A DNA stretch of 64,000 nucleotides from Microstegium vimineum (Eukaryota; Streptophyta; Magnoliopsida; Poales; Poaceae): the NCBI GenBank assembly GCA_022036555.1, contig CM039133.1, positions 44,282,718 through 44,346,717 on the forward strand, given 5' to 3'. Positions 1 through 10,784 of this stretch are shown piece after piece. A model generated the notes under the pieces. It had not been told where the DNA came from. It did not search any database and saw nothing but the letters and a program-made list of their open reading frames with translations. The position numbers and the translations under genes were made by a program. Each line of letters starts with the position of its first letter. The stretch's first letter is position 1.

Positions 1-696
1 TCCAAAGTCAAGACCTTCAACTTGTGTGTTACCTTGAGCTACCAATCTTGCTTTGTTTCTCACAACTATACCATCTTGATCTTGCTTGTTTCTAAATACC
101 CATCTTGTGCCAATCACATTGTAGTTCTTGGGTCTTTCAACTAGCTCCCAAACTTAGTTTCTAGTGAAATTGTTGAGCTCTTCATGCATTGCATTGACCC
201 AATCAACATCTTGTAAGGCCTCTTCAATCTTGGTTGGCTCTATGGATGACACAAATGAATAGTCTTCACAAAAGGATGCCAATCTTGATCTTGTTTGCAC
301 ACCACTTGTAATGTCACCAACTATTTGATCAATGGGGTGATCTCTTGCAATGTTAGTTGTGGTTGGAGGATAGGGACTTGATTCCTTGAGCTTGGTTGAG
401 ATGAACTAGCAACTTGTTGATCTTGCACTTGAGAACCACTAGCTTTCACATTTGGTGAGTTGAGCACTTGATCTTTGTCATCTTCAATATCAATCACTTG
501 TCTTGGCCGAATATCACCAATATCCATGTTCTTCATAGCCTTTGACAATTGAGGTCCACTCACATCTTCTAGATTCTCATTTTCAACTTGAGAGCCATTG
601 GTTTCATCAAATTAAATATCATGAACCTCCTCAAGCACACCACTAGCCGAATTCCACACTCTATAGGCTTTGCTTGTGGTTGAGGAACCAAGTAAG
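1..696 (-). pseudogene. Copia-1 pol fragment: integrase C-terminal tail, linker and RT N-terminus
   Basis: Read on the minus strand this continues the integrase broken at 14669. It holds the late-integrase block (GFLLG...SKAYRVWN type), a polar linker rich in Q, S and D, and then the RT entrance (WVNAMHEELNNF, a GTRWVFRNK block and the KARLVAQG motif). The frame is broken at several places, including an in-frame TAA just before the VWELVERPK block near 155. A homologous and more complete region is in Copia-3 at 31440-32290. The catalytic RT motifs lie outside the window. Confidence 0.8.
692..696. repeat. Target site duplication GTAAG of the Athila-like insertion, left copy
   Basis: GTAAG directly precedes the TGTTGACGG terminus at 697 and recurs at 14664-14668 directly after the terminus ...CCAACA. 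This fixes both ends of the inserted element to the base and shows that it integrated into Copia-1 integrase sequence. Confidence 0.9.
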
Positions 697-824
697 TGTT
701 GACGGTAATTAAGAGCTATTTTGTCACCATCAAAATACCGTCAACATCCTCATTCTCAAAGGAAAACAAACATAACCTGATCATATTATGCCAAATAACT
801 GGTTCCACATGTCCCTTGACTATT
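697..824 (+). repeat. 5' LTR remnant of the Athila-like element
   Basis: 128 bp matching 13377-13504 with one mismatch (C at about 792 against A). Similarity stops after GACTATT, and gag-like coding sequence starts at once, so this is a deletion junction. The first 50 bp hold a perfect 11-bp inverted repeat (TGTTGACGGTA / TACCGTCAACA). Confidence 0.9.
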
Positions 825-1500
825 AGAGCCACCTAAATCATCTCAGGACGTTCTGGCCGTTCGTTATGAGCTTCGCCCGAGTCTCATAGCGATGGTTCAG
901 GAAAAACCGTTTTCTGGGGACGAAGACGAAAATCCCTATACTCATATACGTTACTTTGAACAACTTTGTTCATGTGTCCATATCCAAGGGATGAGGCTAG
1001 GTACCCTTAAGTGGAAGCTATTTCCATTCTCCTTAATGGGAATATCCAAATGTTGGTACGTTCGCCACGTAGATGACGCAAAAGGAGATTGGGAAAAATT
1101 GATGCCTAAGTTTTGTCTGGCGTTCTTCCCTATCCCTTGAGCCATTCGTCTTCGAAAAGAGATCATCAATTTCTCGCAAAAAGAGAAAGAATCTCTAGGT
1201 GATGCATGGGCCCATCTGTCAGATCTAGCATCTTTAGGCCCTGATCTCGCTATAACCGAGCCTACAATGTTACAACATTTTTATGGCAGTCTTAGCAGAG
1301 ATTCTGCACAACTTCTTGACATATCTGCCGAGGGATCCTTCCTGTGTTTACCCATTAGTGCAGGGAAGAGTCTTCTCACAAAGATTCTTGATAACACCCC
1401 CTATACTAACGTTTATTATGAAGGACCCACGGAAGAACAAAAACCAGCCCCCAGAATAGAAACAACATCGATAGCCGAAACTTTTCCCTCTACAACTCAA
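825..1500 (+). pseudogene. gag remnant of the Athila-like element
   Basis: Structural capsid-like protein that would package the RNA in cytoplasmic particles. The visible frame holds a Retrotrans_gag-like segment: FSGDEDENPYTHIRYFEQLC, a LKWKLFPFSL block and then WEKLMPKF...FFP. A stop at about 1138 is followed in the same frame by the typical continuation (RLRKEI..F.QKEKESLGDAW, then LQHFYGSL). The N-terminus was removed by the deletion at 824. It runs without a clear boundary into the protease region. Confidence 0.75.
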
Positions 1501-2977
1501 AATCTTGCTATCGAACCTGAACCACCAAGGGAAGAAGAAATTCATCCCTTGGAATTCCCCCTTGATATCGAGGCTGATTTATTTTCCAATTTTGGAAATA
1601 CCTCGAATCAATCTGTGCAAAAGAAGTCTTCTGCTCGAAAAGCTCCAAATCGCCACATCCCTAGTCTCATAGAAGAAGCATACCTTCAGGAGACGATTCA
1701 AGAGCTGGCGTCTGTCATGAGCAATGAGTGGTTAGAAGAGGCCGAATCTTCATCCGAACCAATTCGATTTCTTTCCTCCTCTACCACCATTCCTTGTCAG
1801 ATCGAGAGAGACAAGTTAGACTCTCCATATGATCCTGCCGTAGGAGTTAGCATTATGTCTAAATCATTAGCTAATGCTCTCCTAGGCAATATAAAATTAA
1901 CTCCAACCAACAAGTTCTTGAAGCTTTCTTCAGGACAATTGATTGAGAGTTGTGGGATCGCACAGACCATTCCTACGCTAATTAACAAAGTCAATATCCT
2001 CTTAAATTACTTCATATTTGATATAGAGGAATTCGACTTGTTAATTGGACATCCACTCATGAGATTCCTTGATGGATCTCTTGATGGAAGTCTCAAGGGT
2101 CATCTTGGGAGTAGCATCAAACTCTCGATTCTGCTCACCAATGCCATGAACACCATGACGGAATCACTCCCAGAATCTGACCCCATAGAGGAAGTGATGG
2201 TTGCATCTCTTCTAGAATCATCTCATCCTAATCTAGAAGAAGAAGCCGAAGATTTCATCCAGGAAGAAGACGATCTAAACGAACCCATAGATCTAGAGAA
2301 ATCCGAACCCCCATCTAAACCATCTATAGAACTTAAACCTCTTCCAACTGGTTTAAATTATGCATATCTAAATGATGATCGTGAGGCCCCTGTAATCATC
2401 AGTGACAAACTCTCTCCTGAAGAGACGTTCAAACTCCTCACTATCTTAGAAAAGCATCAATCAGTCTTAGGCTACTCTCTTCAAGATCTCAAGGGCATCA
2501 GTCTCGCTCTTTGCACACATCGCATCCCCATAGAACCTGAGGCTCTTCGTTCTAGAGAACCTCAGCATAGACTAAATAATGCGATGAGAGAAGTAGTGAA
2601 GAAGGAAGTCTTGAAACTCTTGCACGCAGGGATCATCTACCCCGTTCCTCACAGTGAGTGGGTTAGCCCTGTGCAAGTTGTGTCTAAGAAGGGAGGTATG
2701 ACGGTCGTTCGAAATGATAAGAACGAGTTGATTCCTCAACGAACCGTCATGGGTTGGAGAATGTGTATAGATTACCGGAGACTTAACAAGGCTACAAAGA
2801 AAGATCATTTCCCGCTACCCTTCATCGATGAGATGTTGGAGCGGCTTGCAATCTTTCTTTTGTTTCCTTGATGGTTATTCGGGATATCATCAAATACCAA
2901 TCCACCCCGACGATCAAAATAAGACCACTTTCACATGCCCCTATGGAACATATGCATATAGGAGAATGCATTTTGGC
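1501..2977 (+). pseudogene. Protease and RT N-terminal half of the Athila-like element
   Basis: Same frame as gag. An acidic linker (about 1500-1790) leads to a protease-like region of Athila type (about 1800-2075) ending in LLIGHPLMRFL. The usual D[ST]G catalytic triplet is not seen; DPAVG stands at the expected place. RT starts near 2380 with VIISDKLSPEE, then SEWVSPVQVVSKKGG, GWRMCIDYRRLNKATKKDHF and MLERLA. A small deletion at about 2853 shifts the frame, after which CFLDGYSGYHQIPIHPDDQ and YRRMHFGL can be read up to the insertion point of the Tat-like element. The motif-A Asp in FLDGYS is present. Confidence 0.85.
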
Positions 2978-2982
2978 CTATG

Positions 2983-3834
2983 TGTCAGTGTCTAAAATGG
3001 CAGAGTTTAGACGGCGAACGAGTAAATTTCTAAGCGTGTCGGAGTTCGTATGGTTACGCTCGGAGAACACAGAGGTTTATACTGGTTCAGGCACGAATGA
3101 CCTATGTCCAGTGTGTTGCGGGGTCGTATTACCGAGCGTGGAGAGCTCGTAGAGGGGAGCTACAAGCTTTGGTGAGAGAGGAAAGCGCCTTCCTAGGTCT
3201 CGTGCGTGTGAGGTTCTTGGTTCTGGTGTGTGCTCGCGTGAGTGCGAGTTTGAGTGTGTGTGAATGAACGTTGGGATCTCGAGAGAGTCAGATTGGGGGT
3301 CCATTCTTTCCCTTTACACGTAGGGATATATGGAGGAGTACAGTAGAGGGAGGAGGAGTGAACGTGGGCCCGGCTTGGGCTACTTCCAAGGGAGAGCTTT
3401 ATCTTCTTTCGGCCTTCCTTCCCGGAGAAGATCGCGCCAGTAGACACACGTCCGGGTCCTGTTCGTCCTTGTGGTGTGCAGACATGCGTCTTGAGATCGG
3501 GAACTCTGCTGTTCCCTCACCTGGGCATGAGCGGGGACTGGTCGCACAGGGACAGGCACCCCCGCGTTCCATCATACAGGGCCGCGTTCCGTCATACAGG
3601 GCTGATGATGCCCTAATCCCTGTTGAAGTGTCCGTCGGAGGTATGGCGCGAGTGTAGTGCGCAAAAGTCGCCGGTTAGGCAGCACAGGGCCTCGTACCGC
3701 ATGAGGAAACAGGGGTAGGCATGGTGCCTCATGCCTTGGAACCCCATCCTTGAGGACGGAGGGCACTGTGGTCCTTGGCGGGGAAAAGATCTCCGAGGGC
3801 AGGGATAACGTCACGGATGACGCCTCCCTGGCTC
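2983..3834 (-). repeat. 3' LTR of the Tat-like element, U3 part deleted
   Basis: Starts at the mapped end of the element. Its inner 235 bp (about 3601-3834) match 7562-7830 of the other LTR, with a 35-bp block (about 7733-7767) absent here. It stops inside the first tandem repeat unit, where integrase sequence begins; the missing part is the U3 end, the polypurine tract and the integrase tail. Open frames on either strand here have no recognisable domain and I treat them as chance. Confidence 0.8.
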
Positions 3835-4720
3835 CCGCACGGCCTCCGCTCCGTAGAGCATGAAGAAGGGGGAGTAGCCGGTGGCTCTGCTCTGGGTCGT
3901 TCTGAGGCTCCAGAGGACAGATGGCAATTCCGTGACCCAACGGCCTTCGAACTTCTTAAGCCGGCTGAAGATCCTTGGTTTTAACCCATGCAAGATCATC
4001 CCGTTGGCGCGCTGGACCTGCCCATTCGTTTGGGGGTGCGCGACGGCAGCCCAGTCCACCTGGACGAGGTTCCTATCGCAGAAGTCCTGGAACTTCTTGC
4101 CAGTGAATTGGGTGCTATTGTCGGTGATGATCGTGTTGGGCACTCCGAATCGATATATTATATCTGTGAAGAACATGACTGTCTACTCCGACTTGATCCG
4201 GGCGAGGGGGCGTGCCTCGATCCACTTCGAGAATTTGTCGATGGCGACCAGAAGGTGGTCGAAGCCCCGGGCGCCCTGGACAGTGGTCCCACTAGATCCA
4301 GACCCCAGACCACAAAAGACCATGTGAGAGGGATGGTCTGAAGAGCCTGCGCGAGCATATGAGACTTGTTGGCGTAGAACTGGCACCCTTCACAGGCGCG
4401 TACCACCTCCGTGGCATTTGCTACGGCCGTTGGCCAGTAGAAACCTTGACGGAATGCCTTTCCGACGATCGTGCGGGGGCTGCGTGGTGTCCGCAGTCCC
4501 CCGCGTGTATGTCCTTCAGCAGGCTCACACCCTTCTCCGTAGGGATGCAACACTGCAAGATTCCCGTGGGGCTGCGTCTGTAGAGTTCTTGGTCGATAAT
4601 GACGAAGGACTTGGCGCGCCGCGCGATGCGGCATGTTTGTTCCTCTCGTCGGGGAGGTGCTCCCGAACCAACCAATCCAGGATAGGTACCCTCCAGTCGG
4701 GGGGAGGGTCGTCGTCACCG
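3835..4720 (-). pseudogene. Integrase of the Tat-like element
   Basis: Nuclear DDE integrase that inserts the cDNA. On the minus strand: a zinc-binding HHCC region (HAGDCGHH ... ACEGCQFYANKSH, about 4550-4350), the core with first Asp in VVWGLDLVGPL (about 4310), second Asp in TIITDNSTQF (about 4120), and the third acidic position in HPQTNGQVQRAN (about 4050), where the usual Glu of QVE/QAE reads as Gln. The KPRIF...RWVTELPSVLWSLRTT block follows. A frameshift lies near 4280. The C-terminus ends abruptly at YGAEAV and runs into LTR. Confidence 0.83.
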
Positions 4721-5724
4721 GTCGGTGCGTCATCCCCGGCGTCGTGCACTTCCTCAATGTCCATGACCTCCATCGTGGTAATCTCCGGGGTCTCGGCCTC
4801 GGATTCCACATGCCAGGTGACGGACGGCTTGTGAAGGTCGCTGGCGAAGACTCCGGGCGGGACCGTACCCCGGCTGGAAGCCAGCTTCGCGAGCTCGTCC
4901 GCCACCTCGTTGTATCTTCTAGCGACGTGGTTGAGCTCCAGACCGTCAAATTTTTCCTCCAGGCGGCAGATCGCCTGACAGTATGCTGTCATCTTTGGGT
5001 CATGGCAGTCTGACTCCTTCATAACCTGTTCGACTACGAGCTGGGAGTCGCCTCACGCGTAGAGCCTTTTGATGCCCAACTCCGTCGCTATGTGTAGCCT
5101 GTTTACCAGGGCCTCATATTCCGCTCCGGCACCGGTTTTCATCAGCGATCCGTCGAAATACATGACCCAGAACTCCTGGTTCTCCGCCGCTGGTGGCAGT
5201 TGGATCTTGGTCCACTCGGCAATAAAATCTGCGAGGACCTGGGATTTGATGGCCGCCTGTGGTGCGTAAGAGATAAACTCCCCCATGAGCTCTAGTCCCC
5301 ACTTCGCCACCCTTCCCGTAGCTTCACGGCTCTGTATCACCTCCCCAAGGGTGTAGGATGACACGACGGTGACGTGGCGACCGTCGAAATAGTGGGCCAA
5401 CTTTCTTCGTGTGATAAGAACCGCGTAAAGGAGCTTCTGGATTTGAGAGTACCTGGTCTTGGACTCGGATAGTACCTCGCTGATGAAGTACACCAGTCGC
5501 TGGACCTTTAGCGCGTGTCCCTCCTCCTCCCTTTCGACGACGATGACGGAGCTTACCACCTGGGTGGTGGTGGCTAGGTATAGGAGAAGGTCCTCGTGCA
5601 GCGTCGGTGGAACGAGGATGGGTGCGCTTGTGAGGATCGCCTTGAGCTTGTCCAGAGCCTCCTGCGCCTCGGGGGTCCAGGTAAAGTGTTCGACCTTCTT
5701 GAGAAGTCGGTAAAGGGGGAGGCC
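4721..5724 (-). pseudogene. Dual RNase H region of the Tat-like element
   Basis: The RT-associated RNase H lies at about 5700-5240 (HYFDGRHVTVVSSY, then LADFIAEW). It is followed by an archaeal-type RNase H (about 5200-4860) with VMYFDGSLMKTGAGA, GDSQLVVEQV, LNHVARRYNEVADELAKLAS. An internal deletion removes the stretch between GAGA and EYEAL, and one stop stands before GDSQ. Having two RNase H domains is a known trait of the Tat/Ogre clade. The domain would degrade RNA in the RNA-DNA hybrid. Confidence 0.78.
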
Positions 5725-6687
5725 TCATTCGCCGAGGCGCGAGATGAAACAGCTCAAGGACACGAGGCATCCCATTACCCACTGCACCCCCTTCACATTG
5801 TGAATTGCTCCCATAGCGGCGATGGCAGAAATTTTATCGGGGTTGACCTCGATGCCACGCTGGGAGACAATGAAGCCGAGAAGCATGCCGCGCGGCACCC
5901 CGAACACGCACTTCTCAGGGTTGAGCTTCACGCGCTTGAGTCTCATGGCCCCGAACACTATCTCGAGGTCTGCGACAATGGTTTCCGTCTATTTTGACTT
6001 CACCACGATATCGTCCACATACGCCTCAACGGTAGTGCCGATGAGCTTCCCAAAAACTGAGCGCATGCACCGCTGGTACGTGGCTCCCGCATTTCTGAGT
6101 CCGAATGGCATAGTGACGTAGCAGAAAGAGCCAAACGGCGTGATGAAAGATGTCGCGAGCTGATCAGACTCCTTCATCTGAATTTGGTGGTACCAGAGGA
6201 GTATGCGTTGAGGAACGAAAGCGTTTCGCACCCCGAGGTGGAATCGACGATTTGATCGATACGTGGTAGAGGGTACGGGTCCTTGCCGCATGCCTTGTTT
6301 AGGCTGGTGTAATATACACACATTCTCCATTTTCCGCTCTTCTTTTTAACTAACACTGGATTAGATAACCACTCGGGATGGAATACATCTTTGATGAATC
6401 CAGCTGCCAGAAATTTGCGGAGCTCCTCCCCGATGGCCTGTCGCCTCTCCTCGCCGAAACGGCGCAGGCGCTGCTTCACTGGCTGGGCTCCGTATTTAAT
6501 CATCATAGCGTGCTCGGCCACGTTTCTCGGTATGCCCGGGGCATCTGCCAGGCTCCACGTGAACATATTGCCATTCACGTGGAGAAAATCGACAAGCGAC
6601 GATTCCTGCTCCGAATCCAGGGAGGCGCTGATGCGCAGCACTCGGTCGTCCGTCGCGGACGGGTCGAGGAAGATTTCTTTTACCCAT
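5725..6687 (-). pseudogene. Reverse transcriptase of the Tat-like element
   Basis: RT motifs in order on the minus strand: FTWSLADAPGIPRN (entry), RQAIGEELRKFLAAGFIK, WRMCVYYTSLNKAC (usually CVDY), FLNAYSS (about 6208, where the motif-A catalytic Asp reads Asn), FGLRNAGATYQRCM, the catalytic box AYVDDIVVKSK (about 6000), then LNPEKCVFGVPRGMLLGFIVS. Frameshifts stand after the FLNAYSS block and near 5990. The two changed Asp codons indicate loss of activity as well as of frame. Confidence 0.83.
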
Positions 6688-6688
6688 T

Positions 6689-7561
6689 CTAGGGGGTGAA
6701 GCTTCCCGTGCCCTTAGAGTCGACTCTCTCGTTGCTCGCAGCCTTGGCTACCGCCACCAGTTCCGGGCATCGCGTCATGGCCATTGCTTTCTCGCAACTG
6801 TCCACGTCGCACTGGTATGCCTCCGCGAGCTCGGAGGCGATCATGATGACCCCGTGGGGCCCTAGCATTTTGACCTTGAGGTAGGTGTAGTTCGGGATGG
6901 CCATCAACTTCGCGTAGCACCATCTTCCCAACACCGCGTGGCAGGGCGCGCGGTAGTGAGCGACCTCAAAGATGAGGAGCTCAGTCCGGAAATTATCCGA
7001 TTCCCCAAACGTCACGGGCAAGTAAATCTGCCCGAGGGGTATGGAAGGTTTCCCGAGGACGATCCCATGGAAGGCGACCCCTCCAGCAGGCAAAGTTTTT
7101 TCCGGGGTACCTTTAGGGCTCGAAGGCGTTGTAAAAGATGATGTTGAGGTCGCTGCCCCCGTCCATCAGTACCTTGCTGAAGCATATGCCCCCTATGATC
7201 GGGTCCACGATGAGTGGATAGCATCCCGGATGGGTGACCTGTTTCGGGTGGTCGCTTTGCCCAAACGTCATGTCGGTCTCCGACGAGTCGAGGAAGACAG
7301 GAGCCGTCGGGACGGCCACGAAGGCCTCGGGCCGCTCCTGCTCCTGCCGACACTTGTGGTATCCGGCCCCTGAATCGCCGAAGATCATGAGGCATGTGTC
7401 CTCAGGGGATAAAAATTTGTCGCGACCCCTCCCCTCGTTTTTGATGATTGAGAGACATCTAGCCGTCTAGTCGCACTACTGAAGAGTATGTCTGACCGGC
7501 ATGCGGTAGCATGGGCATGGCTTGTTGAGTATGTCGTCGTAGCCACCTCCCGCCGTGGGGA
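6689..7561 (-). pseudogene. gag C-terminal remnant and aspartic protease of the Tat-like element
   Basis: From right to left: a gag tail with a degenerate Cys/His knuckle (CPCYRMPVRHT..., about 7530-7480, with stops); the protease leader; the catalytic motif VLMDGGSDLNII (about 7165-7130); then PLGQIYLPVTFG and HAVLGRWCYAKLMA, the usual second half of the fold. A frameshift separates the DGGS half from the second half near 7110. The rest of gag and the primer site are absent, because LTR sequence begins at 7562. Confidence 0.8.
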
Positions 7562-8088
7562 GGATGACGCCCTAATCCCTGTTGAAGTGTCCATCGGAGG
7601 TATGGCGCGGGTGTAGTGCATAGAAGTCGCCGGTTAGGCAGCACAGGGCCTCGTACCACAGGAGGAAACAAGGGTAGGCATGGCGCCTCATGCCTTGGAA
7701 CCCCATGCCTGAGGACGGAAGGCACTGTGGACCTTTTGACTATAAGGGCTAGGGCGCCACTTGCCCTTGGCGGGGAAAAGATCTCCGAGGGCAGGGATAA
7801 CATCATGGATGATGCCTCCCTGGCTCGGACGGGGCGGAAGTGCCTCCGAGAGTCGCTGACGTCACGGTTGACGCCACCTTGGCTCAGGCGAGGCGGAAGA
7901 GCCCCCGCGGGTTGATGACGTCACAGATGACGCCACCTTGGCTCGTACAAGGCGGAAGAGCCCCCGAGGGTTGACGACGTCACAGATGACGCAACCTTGG
8001 CTCAGGCGAGGCGGGGGAGCCCCCGATGGTTTGATTTTGTTTTTGTGAAGTCTCGTAAATTGGGTACCCTATTTTCAGGTGTCCGACA
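7562..8088 (-). repeat. 5' LTR of the Tat-like element, R/U5 side truncated
   Basis: Shares about 235 bp with 3601-3834 and ends at the mapped terminus 8088. On the minus strand a CCCTTATAGTC stretch (about 7740-7750) sits where a TATA box is expected, downstream of a tandem repeat array. Sequence beyond 7562 is gag, so the downstream part of the LTR and the PBS are deleted. Confidence 0.75.
7799..8032 (-). repeat. 59-bp tandem repeats with TGACGTCA cores in the Tat-like LTR
   Basis: Four imperfect copies (the first diverged) of a 59-60 bp unit; GTCAC anchors fall at 7861, 7920 and 7979. Each unit has the order GACGTCAC, GATGACGCC, CCTTGGCTC, GGCGG, AGCCCCCG. Two junctions carry the full palindrome TGACGTCA (about 7857-7864 and 7916-7923), a C-box/CRE-type bZIP core. 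The array is upstream of the TATA-like stretch on the minus strand. Confidence 0.85.
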
Positions 8089-9141
8089 CTATGCAATGCT
8101 CCTGCTTCTTTCCAAAGGTGCATGATGTCCATTTTCTCCGATATGATCGAAGAAATCATGGAAGTTTTCATGGACGACTTCTCTGTCTATGGAAAAACTT
8201 TCGATGATTGCCTTGAGAATCTGGATAGAGTCTTACAGAGATGTGAAGAAAAGCACTTAGTCCTGAACTAGGAGAAATGGCACTTCATGGTTCGTGAAGG
8301 CATAGTGCTAGGAAATAGAGTGTCCGAACGTGGGATAGAAGTGGATAGAGCTAAGATCGAAGTCATAGAGCAGCTTCCACCTCCCACGAATGTCAAGGGA
8401 ATCCGTAGCTTCCTTGGTCATGTTGGCTTTTATAGACGGTTCATACAAGACTTCTCTCAAATTGCCTATCCGTTAACAAGCCTGCTAGCCAAAGATGCGC
8501 CCTTTGACTTCAATGATGAATGCTTAGATTCTTTCTATATCCTCAAGAAAGCGCTCATCTCAGCTCCAATCATCCAACCCCCTGATTGGAAGCTCCCCTT
8601 CGAAATAATGTGTGATGCTAGTGATTATGCTGTCGGTGCGGTATTAGGCCAAACCAAAGATAAGAAGCGTCATGCTATTTCGTATGCTAGCAAGACCTTA
8701 ATAGGGCCACAACTCAATTATGCAACAACTGAAAAAGAGCTGTTGGTCGTGGTATTTTCTATAGACAAGTTTAGATCTTACTTAGTAGGAGCAAAAGTTA
8801 TTGTCTATACAGATCATGCTGCTCTTAAGTATTTGCTCACTAAGAAAGATGCTAAACAACGTTTAATAAGATGGATCTTGCTACTCCAAGAATTTGATCT
8901 TGAAATAAAAGATAAAAAGGGAGTAGAAAATTCTGTTGCCGATCATTTGTCTAGAATGCAATTCAAAGAAGCACAGAATTTGCCTATCGACGATTTCCTC
9001 AGAGATGACACACTCTTCAAGGTGACGGACTCCAACCCCTGGTATGCAAATATAGTCAACTTTATGGTTGCAGGCCATGTACCACCAGGGGCAGATATGA
9101 AGAAACTAGTTCAAGAGGGGTCAAGTACATCTCTGGGATGA
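8089..9141 (+). pseudogene. RT C-terminal half and RNase H of the Athila-like element
   Basis: Resumes exactly after the CTATG duplication: NAPASFQRCMMSIFSD, the catalytic box VFMDDFSVYG (about 8163-8192), one TAG replacing a Trp codon at about 8269, FLGHVGFYRRFIQDFS, then RNase H with MCDASDYAVGAVLGQ (about 8608), ISYASKTL, ATTEKELLVVVF and VYTDHAALKYLL (about 8800-8840). The frame from 8287 to about 9110 is open; a frameshift at about 9112 breaks it before the integrase. It provides the polymerase thumb and the RNA-degrading domain of pol. Confidence 0.87.
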
Positions 9142-10324
9142 GCCATACCTCTATAGAGTATGCAATGATGGATTGTTAAGAAGATGCGTACCTATGGAGG
9201 AGGCAATCAAGATCATGGAAAGATGCCATGGAGCAAAGTACGTAGGTCACTATGGAGCATTCAGAACTCATGGTAAGATTTGGCAGAGTGGGTTCTTCTG
9301 GCCAACCATGTACAAAGACACTCATGACTATGTTAGAAAATGTGCAAGGTGCCAGAAGCACGGGAACATCAACGCCCGAGATGCCATGCCACTCACCATC
9401 AACTTACAAGTCGAGCTCTTTGATGTATGGGGCATTGACTACATGGGGCCCTTTCCTCCATCAAAAGGGTACAAATATATCTTAGTAGCGGTGGACTACG
9501 TGTCCAAATGGGTAGAAGCATTACCCTGCTGCAAAGCTGATGCAGCCAATTCAAAGAGAATGTTCCATGAAGTAATATTCCCTAGATTTGGAACCCCAAA
9601 GTTAGTCATAAGTGACGGGGGATCTCACTTTATTGACAAAGGCTTCCGTCAGTTCCTCACCAATCAAAGAATCTGACACAATGTTCCAACTCCATACCAT
9701 CCTCAAACAAGTGGTCAAGCAGAAACATCCAACAAACAAAACAAGAACATTTTGCAAAAGACTGTAGAAGAGATGGGTACAGCTTGAAATCACAAGCTAC
9801 CAGAGGCATTATGGGCATATAGGACCGCATACAAGACCCCAATTGGTATGACACCATACCAACTTGTATACGGGAAGACATGCCACTTGCCTATGGAATT
9901 AGAGTTCAAAGCACATTGGGCAATCAAGAAATGGAACATGGATCTGCCAGTTGCTGGAAAATTCAGGAAGATGCAAATCTCTGAATTGGAAGAATGGAGA
10001 GAGAAAGCATACCATAATGCCAGAATATACAAGGAGAGAACCAAGAAATGGCATGACAAGAGGATCAAAGTCAAGGAATTCAACCCAGGAGACAAAGTCT
10101 TGCTATTCAACTCAAGATTCAAGCTCTTCGGTCATGGAAAACTGAAAAACAAATGGGAAGGGCCATACCTCGTCGTCAACGCCGCGACTCATGGTGCAAT
10201 CACACTCCAGGACGACGACGGAAAAATCTTCAAGGTAAATGGCCAACGTCTTAAAGTTTTCTATGAGCATGAAATTTCTGAACAAGAAATTGATATGATA
10301 GATTTTGTTCTTAATCCCAATTAG
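9142..10324 (+). pseudogene. Integrase of the Athila-like element
   Basis: Zinc-binding HHCC region (CHGAKYVGHYGAFRTHG...CARCQKHGN, about 9215-9365), core Asp in VWGIDYMGPF (about 9435), Asp in LVISDGGSHF (about 9620), Glu in YHPQTSGQAE (about 9723). Then YRTAYKTPIGMTPYQLVYGK and a basic C-terminal domain (KWHDKRIK, FNPGDKVLLFNSRF, WEGPYLV) ending at 10324. Two stops (9674 and about 9785) split an otherwise aligned frame. The DDE residues are present; the stops are what inactivate it. Confidence 0.87.
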
Positions 10325-10784
10325 AACTAAAATCTACATGTTTTAACTTTTTTGTTCAAATTTCGAAAAAGACCTTAGAAATGGCCTAGACTTAGCCTTG
10401 ACTCCCCCCTCGTGAAAGGTCATCCCATTTGGCCACTTTAGTGGATCGGTCGAACCTATGTTTGGGCCAAACAACCTGAAACTTCACGAGCTGACTCACC
10501 TGATCCGAACAAGTTCGAAACCTGGCGCTGTTGTTCAAAAAGTTTCAAAAAGCGTTCGGCCGAACGTGGTTCAAACTCGTTCAAATGCCCAGTCGTGTAG
10601 GAGCGTCGGGCCAACGCTCCCCTTCGGTTTTCATCGCGATCCGAGCGAAAACGAAGGCCTTGAACGTTGTTTCTTCTCTTCTTAACACCCCTCCTTCTTC
10701 TTCCTCCTTCCACCTTGCTTTCTTTCACAACCAGCTGCACCACCATCACCCTTTGCAATCCTGCACACCTCCTTGATCACCCCC
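10325..10784 (+). other. Post-pol spacer of the Athila-like element
   Basis: No coding domain seen. It contains the 12-bp palindrome GTTCGGCCGAAC (10554-10565) and related half sites (about 10447, 10512), then a CT-rich leader (10670-10750) before the post-pol ORF. Confidence 0.6.

Larger units (their letters stand above)
2983..8088 (-). mobile_element. Tat-like Ty3-gypsy retrotransposon nested inside the Athila-like RT
   Basis: Ends TGTCAGTGTC...GTCCGACA, flanked by CTATG at 2978-2982 and 8089-8093. The target is the RT segment between FGL and NAPASFQRCM, which rejoins exactly. Minus-strand order: 5' LTR part (8088-7562), gag tail, protease, RT, RNase H, a second archaeal-type RNase H, integrase, 3' LTR part (3834-2983). 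Protease DGGS, the second RNase H and the integrase style point to the Tat lineage. Both LTRs are partly deleted, most of gag is gone, and the integrase C-terminus is fused directly to LTR sequence. Confidence 0.87.

Noticed and set aside
3271..3657. 128-aa ORF on the plus strand
   Set aside because: Antisense within the Tat-like LTR; no domain and no similarity to gag or pol.
4158..4949. 263-aa Arg/Ser/Pro-rich ORF on the minus strand
   Set aside because: Mostly an out-of-frame reading of the integrase and RNase H; only its middle part coincides with true integrase sequence.
10456..10758. 100-aa minus-strand ORF
   Set aside because: Antisense to the Athila-like leader, Arg-rich, no domain.
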